A stretch of 64,000 bases of DNA, taken from the NCBI GenBank assembly GCA_049299895.1, contig JBAQYF010000006.1:1-64000 (forward strand), written 5' to 3'. Position 1 is the first letter of the stretch. Every line of letters begins with the position of its first letter. Positions 1 to 6,277 of this stretch are shown in pieces. A model generated the notes under the pieces. The model had not been told where the DNA came from, ran no database searches, and saw only the letters and a list, made by a program, of their open reading frames with translations. This DNA comes from CAIYYO01 sp049299895. Its GTDB lineage: Archaea; Altiarchaeota; Altiarchaeia; IMC4; QMZM01. Both the position numbers and the translations under genes were made by a program.

Positions 1-59
1 TTCACTTAAAACCTTCAATTTAAAGTCCCGAGTGAACCTCCTACGTGACTCCATTTATG

Positions 60-127
60 CACCCCTTAAAATTATTTTCCCCTACAAAAACTTAACTACC
101 TGTCCACTTTAAGGGGCGCACTCCAAT
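60..127 (-). repeat. Copy 1 of a ~65-bp palindromic element (HxlR gene tail)
   Basis: Read on the minus strand, this holds the last codons and stop of the HxlR gene plus about 40 downstream bases. A second copy lies in the opposite orientation at 34306-34378, sharing a 22-base identical core (TTAAAGTGGACA then GGTAGTTAAG) and a following A/T-rich stretch ending in TTTTAAGGGG. In each copy the two ends are imperfect inverted repeats (GCGCCCCTTAAA with TTTAAGGGGTGC here), so the element could fold into a hairpin. It may be a small mobile palindrome that supplied the C-terminus of the regulator, or a gene-tail duplication. Confidence 0.55.
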
Positions 128-484
128 TTCAAATATCTCTTCCAGATTTTTGCCGGCAATCAAAGGATAGGTTCTGTCAAAGATCTTATTGTCGAGTCCG
201 AACATTATCATTTCGTATACTAGTTTGTTAAGGCTTTTTCCCATAGGGGTTAATTCATAGGTTGCTTTTAGAGGCGTTATGCTCACTATCTCTTTTTTGA
301 TGAATCCCAGCTCTTCGAGCCTCTTCAATTGATCCGATAAGACTTTATTTGTTAAGCCTTCGTTGACCTCTAAAAACCCGCTAAACGTTTTGTAGCCTAA
401 AAAAATATCTTTAATTATTGTCATAGACCACTTTCTGGAGAGTTCGCCATAGATTAGACGGTATCTTTCTTTTTGAGTCACCAT
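92..484 (-). CDS. HxlR-family winged-helix transcriptional regulator
   Basis: A 130-residue DNA-binding regulator of the HxlR (MarR-like) family, which usually senses aldehydes or redox stress and controls a divergent enzyme gene. The body shows the family pattern: a helix with RKWSMTIIKDI, the FSGFL segment, the recognition helix LTNKVLSDQLKRLEELGFIKK, and the wing ending YELTPMGKSLNKL. The family cysteine used for redox sensing is not obvious, so the inducer is unknown. The start at 484 is chosen because an AGGTG ribosome site sits just upstream. A longer reading would add 34 hydrophobic residues with no homology to the family. It is divergent from the dehydrogenase at 608, and a palindrome over the shared TATA region suggests autoregulation. 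The last residues (LKWTGS) lie in a repeated element. Confidence 0.9.
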   Translation of the reverse strand: MVTQKERYRLIYGELSRKWSMTIIKDIFLGYKTFSGFLEVNEGLTNKVLSDQLKRLEELGFIKKEIVSITPLKATYELTPMGKSLNKLVYEMIMFGLDNKIFDRTYPLIAGKNLEEIFEIGVRPLKWTGS

Positions 485-510
485 AATAACACCTTGTATC
501 TTTGAAGTTA

Positions 511-535
511 CAAAAGGTATAAATATAACCTTTTG
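511..535. promoter_or_regulatory. Probable HxlR operator over a TATA box
   Basis: CAAAAGGT (511-518) and ACCTTTTG (528-535) form a perfect 8-bp inverted repeat with a 9-base spacer that is itself TATA-like (ataaatata). It lies between the divergent HxlR and dehydrogenase genes. On the minus strand this TATA would give a transcript start about 10-15 bases before the HxlR start codon. The dimeric-regulator geometry and position suggest binding by HxlR; this is inference. Confidence 0.6.
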
Positions 536-536
536 A

Positions 537-543
537 TATAAAG
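537..543 (+). promoter_or_regulatory. TATA box of the dehydrogenase gene
   Basis: TATAAAG lies immediately beside the palindromic operator and about 70 bases upstream of the dehydrogenase start codon, predicting a transcript start near 563-568 and a leader of about 40 bases that carries the AGGTGA ribosome site at 591-596. Confidence 0.45.
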
Positions 544-607
544 TATTAGAAAGTAACACATATATTTGCGAATAAATAGTGAACAAAACAAAAAGGTGAA
601 AAAAAAC

Positions 608-1507
608 ATGTCTTCCATTGAAACACAGGACCTCGACCTAACGACCCGCCACTCGCAGTATCCGGACATCGATCCCAAAACTGCATTGAAGGGAAGCGCT
701 TCCGGTAAAACGATCTTTTTGTCCGGCGCGTCGCGGGGCATCGGGCAGGCGACCGCGGTAGCCTTTGCCCGGGCGGGAGCAAAAGCGGTTTATGTCACCG
801 CAAGGTCTGTAAAGGAGCTTGAAGAGACCAAGGCCAAGGTAACCGAGGCGAATCCGAAGACTCTGTGCGCATACAGGGTCTGTGACGTGACCGATGTGGG
901 ACAAGTCAAAGCGGCGATCGATGATTGTGCGGCCAAATACGACGGAATAGACGTCGCGGACGCCAATGCCGGATACCTTGACAAATGGAACAAAATCGGC
1001 GAATCAGACATCGCCAGCTGGTGGAGAACGTGGGAAGTCAACCTGAAAGGATCGTATTACGTTGCCCGCTATGCCATACCTTACCTTATCGAATCCGCAC
1101 GTTCTACCAAAAGACCTGCAGGCGGTTATTTGATCCTGATCTCTTCCGTCGGCGCACAAATGCTGACGCAGGGGGCGTCGGATTACCAGACGTCAAAGCA
1201 CGCTATAAACCGCCTATGCGAATTCATAGACGTGGATCACGGCGCGGACGGGATAAAATGCTTTGCCGTCCATCCCGGCGGGGTGTCTACGGCTCTCGCC
1301 AGGAACATGCCCGAGGAAATACATCCATACCTCGTGGACAAACCGGAACTGGCCGCAGGATTCATCGTCTGGCTCTGTTCAGGCAAGGCCGACTGGGCCA
1401 AGGGACGCTACCTGAGCAGCAACTGGGACGTCAAAGAATTAACGCAAATGAAAGACAGGATACTCAAAGACGATCTACTGATGAACCGCTTGCGCACCAA
1501 AGGCTGA
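608..1507 (+). CDS. Short-chain dehydrogenase/reductase, fungal-like type
   Basis: A classical SDR of 299 residues, an NAD(P)-dependent oxidoreductase of unknown substrate. Visible motifs are the Rossmann glycine motif SGASRGIG (residues 39-46), the NAG motif (120-122), catalytic Ser180 and the YxxxK pair Tyr193/Lys197, followed by HPGG. ATG608 is preferred over an upstream TTG because AGGTGA lies at 591-596. The N-terminal extension of about 30 residues before the Rossmann fold and the C-terminal block with AAGFIVWLCSGKADWAKGRY closely match, from memory, a group of SDRs that is abundant in basidiomycete and ascomycete fungi and unusual in archaea. It is divergent from HxlR and followed by an aldo-keto reductase remnant, suggesting an acquired redox gene pair. 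Substrate cannot be named. Confidence 0.9.
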   Translation: MSSIETQDLDLTTRHSQYPDIDPKTALKGSASGKTIFLSGASRGIGQATAVAFARAGAKAVYVTARSVKELEETKAKVTEANPKTLCAYRVCDVTDVGQVKAAIDDCAAKYDGIDVADANAGYLDKWNKIGESDIASWWRTWEVNLKGSYYVARYAIPYLIESARSTKRPAGGYLILISSVGAQMLTQGASDYQTSKHAINRLCEFIDVDHGADGIKCFAVHPGGVSTALARNMPEEIHPYLVDKPELAAGFIVWLCSGKADWAKGRYLSSNWDVKELTQMKDRILKDDLLMNRLRTKG

Positions 1508-1571
1508 AAGACAATTCAAGGAAACTTTTAATCAACCACTGAAGGAGAAAACGGCACGCAATAAAATAGGC

Positions 1572-1763
1572 ATGCCCCTCGCGGGATTCGGAACATACCG
1601 GCTGTCAAACGACCAGGCGGAATTCTGCGTAAACGAGGCAATCAAAGCAGGATTCAGGCATATCGACTCAGCAGAGGCATACGATAATGAAGAAGACACT
1701 GGCAAAGGCATAAAAACACGACATATTTTGCGAAGGAAGTTAGGGGGACGATTGAGGGGGTAA
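1572..1763 (+). pseudogene. Aldo-keto reductase, N-terminal fragment
   Basis: The first ~48 residues (MPLAGFGTYRLS through GFRHIDSAEAYDNEEDTGKGIK) are the start of an aldo/keto reductase barrel, including the Asp of the family's catalytic region (HIDSAEAY). The homology stops near 1713 and the remaining codons are unrelated; a full enzyme would be about 280 residues. Downstream bases 1720-1850 contain short open pieces in other frames (for example AKEVRGTIEGVKYEGTGS) that I do not recognise. The fragment follows the SDR by 64 bases in the same direction, so it was probably its operon partner before being cut. Confidence 0.75.
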
Positions 1764-1849
1764 AATATGAAGGAACAGGATCAATATAAGTGAGGCAGAA
1801 TACGGCAGATATGAAAACATTGTGCCCAAGACTGCTTATCCGCAAGGGA

Positions 1850-2302
1850 TTACCTTCCTGCAAATTCCCTTAAATAGTCATCCGGCGTCTTTATCCCAAC
1901 CTCTTTTACATCGTCGTATTCCGAATCGTAGGACAATAATATGCTTCCATACAAAAAGGAGGTTGCTAGGATCACGCTGTCCACATATGAAAGGGTTTTC
2001 TGTTTCCGGGAGTACTGCGCCTTGAAGTATCCCGCAAGAATGGCAGTCTCAGGCGTTGTGTTCGCAACATAAAAGTATTGGCGGATGAATAAAAGGATCG
2101 TAGGTATCAGATCCTCTTTTTTGCTGCGTATGCATACTGTGACGAGCTCCGAGAGAGTGCAGACACTGACTACAGCTTTCAGTTCCTTGGAAACGATCAT
2201 TCCAAGCAGTAAGCCTGCAATGTCTTTCCCATCTTCGGCAAAGAAATATCTTAAGAAAACGCAGGTATCAACAAGAACCAGTTCTTCGCTTTTCCCGTCC
2301 AT
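1850..2302 (-). CDS. vapC: VapC-like PIN-domain toxin
   Basis: A PIN-domain ribonuclease, the toxin of a type II toxin-antitoxin pair. The N-terminal strand with the first catalytic Asp reads LVLVDTCVFLRYF, and the C-terminal acidic cluster reads SYVDSVILATSFL followed by LLSYDSEYDDV. The likely start is the Met of MDGKSEELVLVD at 2302, which overlaps the upstream antitoxin gene by 35 bases. Such overlap is usual for co-translated VapBC pairs. An earlier start at 2329 would add nine residues with no family support. The target RNA is unknown. Confidence 0.85.
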   Translation of the reverse strand: MDGKSEELVLVDTCVFLRYFFAEDGKDIAGLLLGMIVSKELKAVVSVCTLSELVTVCIRSKKEDLIPTILLFIRQYFYVANTTPETAILAGYFKAQYSRKQKTLSYVDSVILATSFLYGSILLSYDSEYDDVKEVGIKTPDDYLREFAGR

Positions 2303-2480
2303 AGTCTTCCTCGCGCAGTTCCCGAACAACGGATACGGCCTTCTTTTCAGACTTGAGAACGCCCTCTAACTCCTGCAACTCCACCTTCGGCCTGGAGAGG
2401 ACTCGAATCTCGATGTTGCCAACAGTCAGCTGGTTCGCCCAAGGCTGCTTCAAGTCAACCGACCTCTCCGTCTTTTTCAT
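2268..2480 (-). CDS. Antitoxin partner of the VapC at 1850
   Basis: A 70-residue charged protein directly upstream of and overlapping the PIN toxin gene. It begins MKKTERSVDLK and contains a short NIEIRVLSRP strand followed by a Lys/Glu-rich helix, a shape expected of a small DNA-binding antitoxin whose tail wraps the toxin. I cannot assign it to a named antitoxin superfamily. The role rests on size, order and overlap with vapC. Confidence 0.65.
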   Translation of the reverse strand: MKKTERSVDLKQPWANQLTVGNIEIRVLSRPKVELQELEGVLKSEKKAVSVVRELREEDYGREKRRTGSC

Positions 2481-2527
2481 AGTTCATATTTTGTTTTATG
2501 AGCATATAAGACCCTGGCGAGGGCTTG

Positions 2528-2686
2528 GGAAACATCCTTCTGAAGCACGATCTACCCCCGGTTAACATAAGACTTGAAGACCGGCAGGAGTATTACTCGT
2601 CACTCCGAGCATACGAGAACGAAGGAAATCTAAGGCCATCCATAGAACTGATACTCAGAAGACTCAGAGCGACCAAAAAGAGGTAG
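2528..2686 (+). pseudogene. Fic-domain protein, C-terminal fragment
   Basis: An open stretch of 52 codons without its own start reads ILLKHDLPPVNI, then LEDRQEYYSSLRAYENEGNLRP, then SIELILRR and the stop TAG at 2684. This is the typical C-terminal helix region of Fic-domain AMPylase proteins, just after the catalytic HPFxxGNGR loop. Immediately upstream, in another frame, remains of that loop (HIRPWRGLG) can be read near 2505-2535. The gene is therefore a decayed remnant with a frameshift and large deletion, on the strand opposite to the surrounding toxin-antitoxin genes. Confidence 0.65.
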
Positions 2687-2769
2687 CCGGGTTGGATGAC
2701 TACAAATAAAGAGGACGTAGTCATGAGAAGGGGGCCTTCACGCAGCCATCTTTCCACCCCCACACCTCA

Positions 2770-3030
2770 TCACCGATATAACTTGTCGTGATGCTCGTAG
2801 TCTTCTATCATCACAGTCTTCGTGTTCTCATCGACCGAGTACGTCAGGACGAAGCTTCCGACGTGCACGCGTTTCCAGTTTTGCAGGGGTTTTCTGAGGT
2901 TCTTGTAGTGCTGCGGGTTTATCAGTATCTCGTCAAGCTTCTTGTAAACCGCTTCCATCTGCGCCTTGTCTTTCTTTGAAAGCTTCGCAAATACGCGGTC
3001 AACCGAGGGCTTGACTGCCAGGTTATACAT
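2770..3030 (-). CDS. RelE/ParE-family toxin
   Basis: An 86-residue RelE-fold toxin, expected to cleave ribosome-bound mRNA. It has the family layout: N-terminal strand YNLAVKPSVDRVF, two helices with KLSKKDKAQMEAVYKKLDEIL, the NLRKPLQNWKRVHVGSFVLTYSV strand pair, and a C-terminal EDYEHHDKLY strand ending in the basic/aromatic residues typical of the active site. It lies 1 base downstream of its antitoxin gene, so the two are one transcript. The pairing of a RelE toxin with this type of antitoxin is common in archaeal genomes. Confidence 0.9.
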   Translation of the reverse strand: MYNLAVKPSVDRVFAKLSKKDKAQMEAVYKKLDEILINPQHYKNLRKPLQNWKRVHVGSFVLTYSVDENTKTVMIEDYEHHDKLYR

Positions 3031-3031
3031 C

Positions 3032-3271
3032 CTATTTTCCGTAGCGCTTGCGCATCTCGGCGACTGACCCCACCTTGATCGCCTTTTCTTTCATGATGCC
3101 TTCGGCCTTCTTTATGTATTCCGGTCTAAGCTCGGGTTCTAAAAGCTCCTTTTCGTACAACTCGGCCATAAGATCGATCGCCTCGGACTTGTCTTTAAGG
3201 CCGTATTTCGCCTTAAGGATGTTCAATAGCCTGTTAGTCTTCTCGGAAACGTTGATCAGCGCCTGGACCAT
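3032..3271 (-). CDS. DUF2683-like antitoxin of the RelE pair
   Basis: A 79-residue protein with the pattern INVSEKTNRLLNILKAKYGLKDKSEAIDLMAELYE followed by LEPELRPEYIKKAEGIMKEK. From memory this matches the archaeal DUF2683 antitoxin family: a ribbon-helix-helix-like N-terminus for operator binding and a C-terminal segment that neutralises the RelE toxin. It is the first gene of the pair; the bases upstream (3285-3300) are A/T-rich and TATA-like (atatatgatatta), so the promoter is probably there and autoregulated. Confidence 0.85.
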   Translation of the reverse strand: MVQALINVSEKTNRLLNILKAKYGLKDKSEAIDLMAELYEKELLEPELRPEYIKKAEGIMKEKAIKVGSVAEMRKRYGK

Positions 3272-3333
3272 GTATACACCTCATATATATGATATTAATA
3301 GGGAATTAGAGGAAATAAATCAGGATGTAGCAT

Positions 3334-3735
3334 TCAGCTGAACAGCCTGTTGAATTCTTCCGGCTTGACGATTTTTGTTCCTCGAAATTCCTTGATCTTC
3401 AACAGATGATTATCCTGGCTCACTATGTAGTCGGCCTCCGCAGCTACTGCCGCCTCAAGAAACATGTTGTCGTCGGGATCGTCTGAAACCGCATCGATCT
3501 TTTCGACAGGCTCGACCATTATGCAATTAGAGATCACAAGGTCGATCCATGCGCTGATAAGGTCATCCGGCAACCTGATCTTAAAATCTTTTAATACCGT
3601 CTCTATCTCTGATATGGTTTCCAGGGAAGCGACCAGCGCGTATTTCCCGTCCCTCCACAGTTCCAAGGACTCCCTGGAAGCGCCGGACCAGAATATGCCG
3701 GATATGAAAACGTTCGTATCCAGAACGGCCTTCAT
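3334..3735 (-). CDS. vapC: VapC-like PIN-domain toxin (COG1569 type)
   Basis: A complete PIN domain of 133 residues: MKAVLDTNVFISGIFW with the first catalytic Asp, the Glu of the central helix (SEIETVL), DDPDDNMFLEAAVAAEADYIVSQD with the acidic cluster, and a closing HLLKIKEFRGTKIVKPEEF. This last motif is typical of the 'putative toxin, PIN family' branch. It overlaps the AbrB-type antitoxin gene by 4 bases (ATGA), implying coupled translation. All catalytic acidic residues appear intact. Confidence 0.9.
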   Translation of the reverse strand: MKAVLDTNVFISGIFWSGASRESLELWRDGKYALVASLETISEIETVLKDFKIRLPDDLISAWIDLVISNCIMVEPVEKIDAVSDDPDDNMFLEAAVAAEADYIVSQDNHLLKIKEFRGTKIVKPEEFNRLFS

Positions 3736-3989
3736 TTTCTGGCTCTTTTAATGGCGTCCTTTACGTCCTTAGGCTTGATCTCCCTTTCGGCAACGTATTC
3801 CGCCGTCTTCTCCCGAAGGACATTGAAATCCGAAAGAGACGGCATCGAGATCCTCTTCAGGACCACCGTATCGCCCTCGCCCATGACAGCAAACTTCGCA
3901 CCCTCCTTCAGGCCGAGACGCGTTCTCACGTCCAACGGTATCACGACCTGCCCCTTCGAGGACATGCTCGTAACTACGATTTTTTCCAT
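3732..3989 (-). CDS. vapB: AbrB/SpoVT-type antitoxin (VapB)
   Basis: An 85-residue swapped-hairpin AbrB protein. The N-terminal half carries the hallmark SSKGQVVIPLDVRTRLGLKEG, then a strand with DTVVLKRI. The C-terminal helix (VAEREIKPKDVKDAIKRARK) is the toxin-binding tail. It overlaps the PIN toxin by 4 bases. A decayed relative of its 5' end is found at 8215-8395, upstream of the acylphosphatase-like gene, where MSSKDQILIPL is still readable. Confidence 0.9.
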   Translation of the reverse strand: MEKIVVTSMSSKGQVVIPLDVRTRLGLKEGAKFAVMGEGDTVVLKRISMPSLSDFNVLREKTAEYVAEREIKPKDVKDAIKRARK

Positions 3990-4052
3990 GGTAAGAATGT
4001 CTTACTTTAGAATAATTTGGGATTGAGGGGATAAAAGAGGGGAGATTAGAAC

Positions 4053-4099
4053 TCACCCAACCGTCTCCCCAGATTCTTCGTCAACCGGAACTTGTGATT
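4053..4099 (-). repeat. Permease-tail repeat, copy E
   Basis: On the minus strand this reads KFRLTKNLGRRLG-stop, aligning with the tail of the ABC-2 permease that ends at 14391. It is the most diverged of five same-orientation copies and runs straight into the 3' end of the broken VapC gene. Confidence 0.5.
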
Positions 4100-4496
4100 C
4101 TAATCAACAGCCGAGATCATATCCTTAGTCTTCAAGACTTTTATCCTTGCCTGTTTCTCGAAATGTCGGTCATTGCTCCAGATAACAGACCCCTCAAAAG
4201 CTAACGCAGCGGCAATATAAGGTACGTCCTTCAAGTCGATCACTCCGATGACCTTATAAGCCTCGTCCCGGTAAGGCAATAGAACATCCGAAGAAATCAC
4301 AGAGACATAATTGAGCAGCTGAATAATCAATCCGTCGAATTCTTCATTGGTGAGGCCGAATTTCTTCAAGAGCTCAACGCGATTCCCTTCGATCTCTTCA
4401 AGGATAATTTCAGGAAAAAGGAAAACGTCGTCTGATGAGATCAGAATCCTGCGAGTCCTTCAGGACGAAGACGTTAGCATCCAGGACGAGCTTCAT
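4100..4496 (-). pseudogene. Frameshifted VapC-like PIN toxin
   Basis: From the ATG at 4496 the frame reads MKLVLDANVFVLKDSQDSDLI and then runs out of homology and into a stop. In the next frame SSDDVFLFPEIILEEIEGNRVELLKKFGLTNEEFD continues a normal PIN domain to DLKDVPYIAAALAFEGSVIWSNDRHFEK and a stop at 4100. One base change near 4430-4440 would restore an intact ~130-residue toxin. The start overlaps the ribbon-helix-helix antitoxin stop (ATGA). It is either inactivated or a sequencing error. The shorter open frame from Met at 4369 lacks the first catalytic Asp and is unlikely to be a working protein. Confidence 0.8.
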
Positions 4497-4723
4497 TTTT
4501 TCAGCTTCATGAATTTCTTGGAAGCCGATGCAGAGATCTTATCAGAGAACTCGTCAGCCTCCCGCAGGGTAAGTCTGCTTTTGGAGGATATCTCTTCCAT
4601 GTACTCGAGATCCGAGACCTTGTCGGCTAAAGCCTTGCGCACTACCTCGCTCCAGCGGATCTCGGAGTGCTTTTTCATCTTCTTGTGGAGGTCCTCGGGA
4701 ATGGATAAGGTGATGTTTACCAT
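4493..4723 (-). CDS. vapB: Ribbon-helix-helix VapB antitoxin
   Basis: A 76-residue protein opening MVNITLSIPEDLHKKMKKHSEIRWSEVVRKAL, the standard ribbon-helix-helix of archaeal VapB antitoxins (a strand, then two helices with RWSEVVRKA). The following DLEYMEEISSKSRLT and Lys-rich end form the toxin-binding tail. It is the first gene of a pair with the frameshifted PIN toxin and overlaps it by 4 bases. It would be an orphan antitoxin if the toxin is truly dead. Confidence 0.88.
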   Translation of the reverse strand: MVNITLSIPEDLHKKMKKHSEIRWSEVVRKALADKVSDLEYMEEISSKSRLTLREADEFSDKISASASKKFMKLKK

Positions 4724-4747
4724 TTTGTATCATTGATATAGTCGTCA

Positions 4748-4830
4748 AGCGGGTGAGGCTTATAGACTCAGCCCGCTATTTCGTGAACCTTTCTTAAAGG
4801 TTCTGTGAATATATGTGATTACACATATAA
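4748..4830. other. Three hairpins upstream of the vapB at 4723
   Basis: Consecutive inverted repeats: AGCGGG-TGAG pairing with ACTCA-GCCCGCT (4748-4778), GAACCTTT-ctt-AAAGGTTC (4785-4803, perfect 8-bp stem), and ATATGTG-atta-CACATAT (about 4811-4828). They sit at and before the likely promoter of the vapBC pair and could be operators or transcript ends. The rest of 4830-5067 is A/T-rich with a run of 13 A at about 4951 and no gene that I can support. Confidence 0.5.
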
Positions 4831-5067
4831 GAGTATATGGTTCATCTACATGCTCGTCATATAATCACTTCGCCCCTACAGGACATACGAAAAAATCCCC
4901 GCATTCCATTGTTTCCCGCTCAGAGCATTTAGGTAAGTCTGCTGCTTATAAAAAAAAAAAAGAGATTTAATAGGTTCGCTAAATAACCGTTTACCTAAAA
5001 GTATCGATTTTTGTTAATTACAGAACTCAAAAGTATAGAAAATCTAGGAATATGAGAATTTGGCTTT

Positions 5068-5131
5068 TCACTCCACCATCTTCCCCAAGCTCTTCGTCGA
5101 CCACCAGAACACCGCCGCAAACAGTAATCAC
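5068..5131 (-). repeat. Permease-tail repeat, copy D
   Basis: The minus strand reads LFAAVFWWSTKSLGKMVE-stop, a clear C-terminal fragment of an ABC-2 permease like the one ending at 14391 (FKWATVSLGKMAE). No upstream permease sequence remains. It abuts the 3' end of the protease-like gene at 5136. Confidence 0.7.
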
Positions 5132-5135
5132 GTAC

Positions 5136-5534
5136 CTACTTATTCTTTTCTATGTATATGTCGCCTGATTTTTCACAGAAGGTGATGTTGAAGTTTTCAA
5201 AGAATCCCTGCCTTCCGATCAACACGCCCACCTTTTTTGCCGAGAGCATTGGAATGTGGGCGATAACTTCTATTTCATGTTTTTCTCCTTCGCTCTCGAC
5301 GGCTAAGGTTACCGGGCACATTGCGCATGTTAGTTCCTTGTCGATCCCTGTGATCTTCTGGGATTTGAGTCTTTGATATTTTATGCCCAGGATGGATGCG
5401 ACGTCTTCGGGTATAAAGGTGTAGTCAGCCCCGGAGTCTAACAGAGCAGTAATCGGCAATTCCTTGGACTTGTACTTTAGTTTTATGGGTATTATTGGAG
5501 TAAGTCTTGCTCCCATCCGATACCTAAAATGCAT
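5136..5534 (-). CDS. Retropepsin-like aspartyl protease
   Basis: A single-lobe aspartic protease of about 132 residues. The catalytic motif is ALLDSGADYTFIPEDVA (D-S-G in place of the common D-T-G), preceded by the strand TPIIPIKLKYKSKELPI and followed by the flap-like region and the second conserved strand VGVLIGRQGFFENFNITF. Such proteins act as dimers. No membrane segment is seen, so it is cytoplasmic. The start at 5534 (MHFRYRMGARL) fits the family; Met at 5555 or 5516 are alternatives. It follows the DUF5678 gene by 40 bases on the same strand, an arrangement I recall as recurrent in archaea and bacteria, suggesting a functional pair. Substrate unknown. Confidence 0.85.
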   Translation of the reverse strand: MHFRYRMGARLTPIIPIKLKYKSKELPITALLDSGADYTFIPEDVASILGIKYQRLKSQKITGIDKELTCAMCPVTLAVESEGEKHEIEVIAHIPMLSAKKVGVLIGRQGFFENFNITFCEKSGDIYIEKNK

Positions 5535-5574
5535 CGTCATTGTAGATCGATTCAAAAAAAGAATCTTCTTTCAG

Positions 5575-5769
5575 CTATACGATCAGACATTTATCTCCGT
5601 AAACTTTGTCCATTAACAACTCTTTTGCAGGATGCTTCTTTTTTGCTTCATTGTACACGCTTTTGGCGTTTAAACCTGATGCGACTATTTTCCCGTCAAC
5701 TACGGCGATCCATTTATCCGTGTATTCCTTCAAGGGAGCCGACATAACAAATGAGTAGTTTTTGTCCAT
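5575..5769 (-). CDS. DUF5678-like small protein
   Basis: A 64-residue protein with the pattern KEYTDKWIAVVDGKIVASGLNAKSVYNEAKKKHPAKELLMDKV, matching from memory the DUF5678 family: a short beta-hairpin and helix domain often encoded beside retropepsin-like proteases. It is the upstream partner of the protease gene at 5136 and may be its partner or substrate adaptor; this role is inference. The ATG at 5769 has A/T-rich sequence upstream. Confidence 0.8.
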   Translation of the reverse strand: MDKNYSFVMSAPLKEYTDKWIAVVDGKIVASGLNAKSVYNEAKKKHPAKELLMDKVYGDKCLIV

Positions 5770-5928
5770 TTTGCTTTCACCCGATCAATAATAATTTTTT
5801 ACGAAGCTTTATTAATACTTATTTTCGTAGGCAGAAGCTAGAGTAAGAGAAATAGAGCCAGCAACCACCCCAAATGTATATCTAATTGGGGAAAACAAAC
5901 TTAAAAGACGTAAAAAGGCTGGATTACC

Positions 5929-5977
5929 TCACTCCGCCATCTTCCCCGGGCTCTTAGTCGACCAGAAACTTGTGGTT
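5929..5977 (-). repeat. Permease-tail repeat, copy C
   Basis: The minus strand reads SFWSTKSPGKMAE-stop, again the C-terminus of the ABC-2 permease. It runs directly into the 3' end of another decayed VapC (5978 on). Copies C and E thus share both the permease tail and the joined VapC tail, so they descend from one duplicated module. Confidence 0.7.
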
Positions 5978-6240
5978 CTAGTCAACAGCAGTGATCATAT
6001 CTTTGGTCTACAAGATTTTCACCCTTGTCTATTTCTCGAAGTGCCGGTCATTGGTCCAGATAGCGGGAGCCTCATATGCGAGGGCCGTTACAAGTATCAG
6101 AACAACATCGGGGTCTATTTCGCCCAACAACTCAAATGCGTGTTCCTTCTGGGGAAGCGTTTTTTCGTCCGGGACCACGATCACGTATTTCAGCAGAGTA
6201 TCGAGGCCATGGATATCCCAAATGTATCCATTCTTATAGT
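5978..6240 (-). pseudogene. Decayed VapC-like PIN toxin with in-frame stops
   Basis: Reading the minus strand, GLDTLLKYVIVVPDEKTLPQ, then KEHAFELLGEIDPDVVLILV, then TALAYEAPAIWTNDRHFEK form the C-terminal half of a PIN domain related to the copy at 4100. Two stops interrupt the end (after HFEK and again before TKDMITAVD). The N-terminal half with the first catalytic Asp is missing. There is no antitoxin remnant that I can see. This is a dead toxin-gene copy. Confidence 0.7.
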
Positions 6241-6277
6241 AGAAATACTATAATATTATAGTAATAATTATATAATC

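Noticed and set aside
566..608. TTG start for the dehydrogenase
   Set aside because: ATG 608 has an AGGTGA ribosome site and matches the expected N-terminus.
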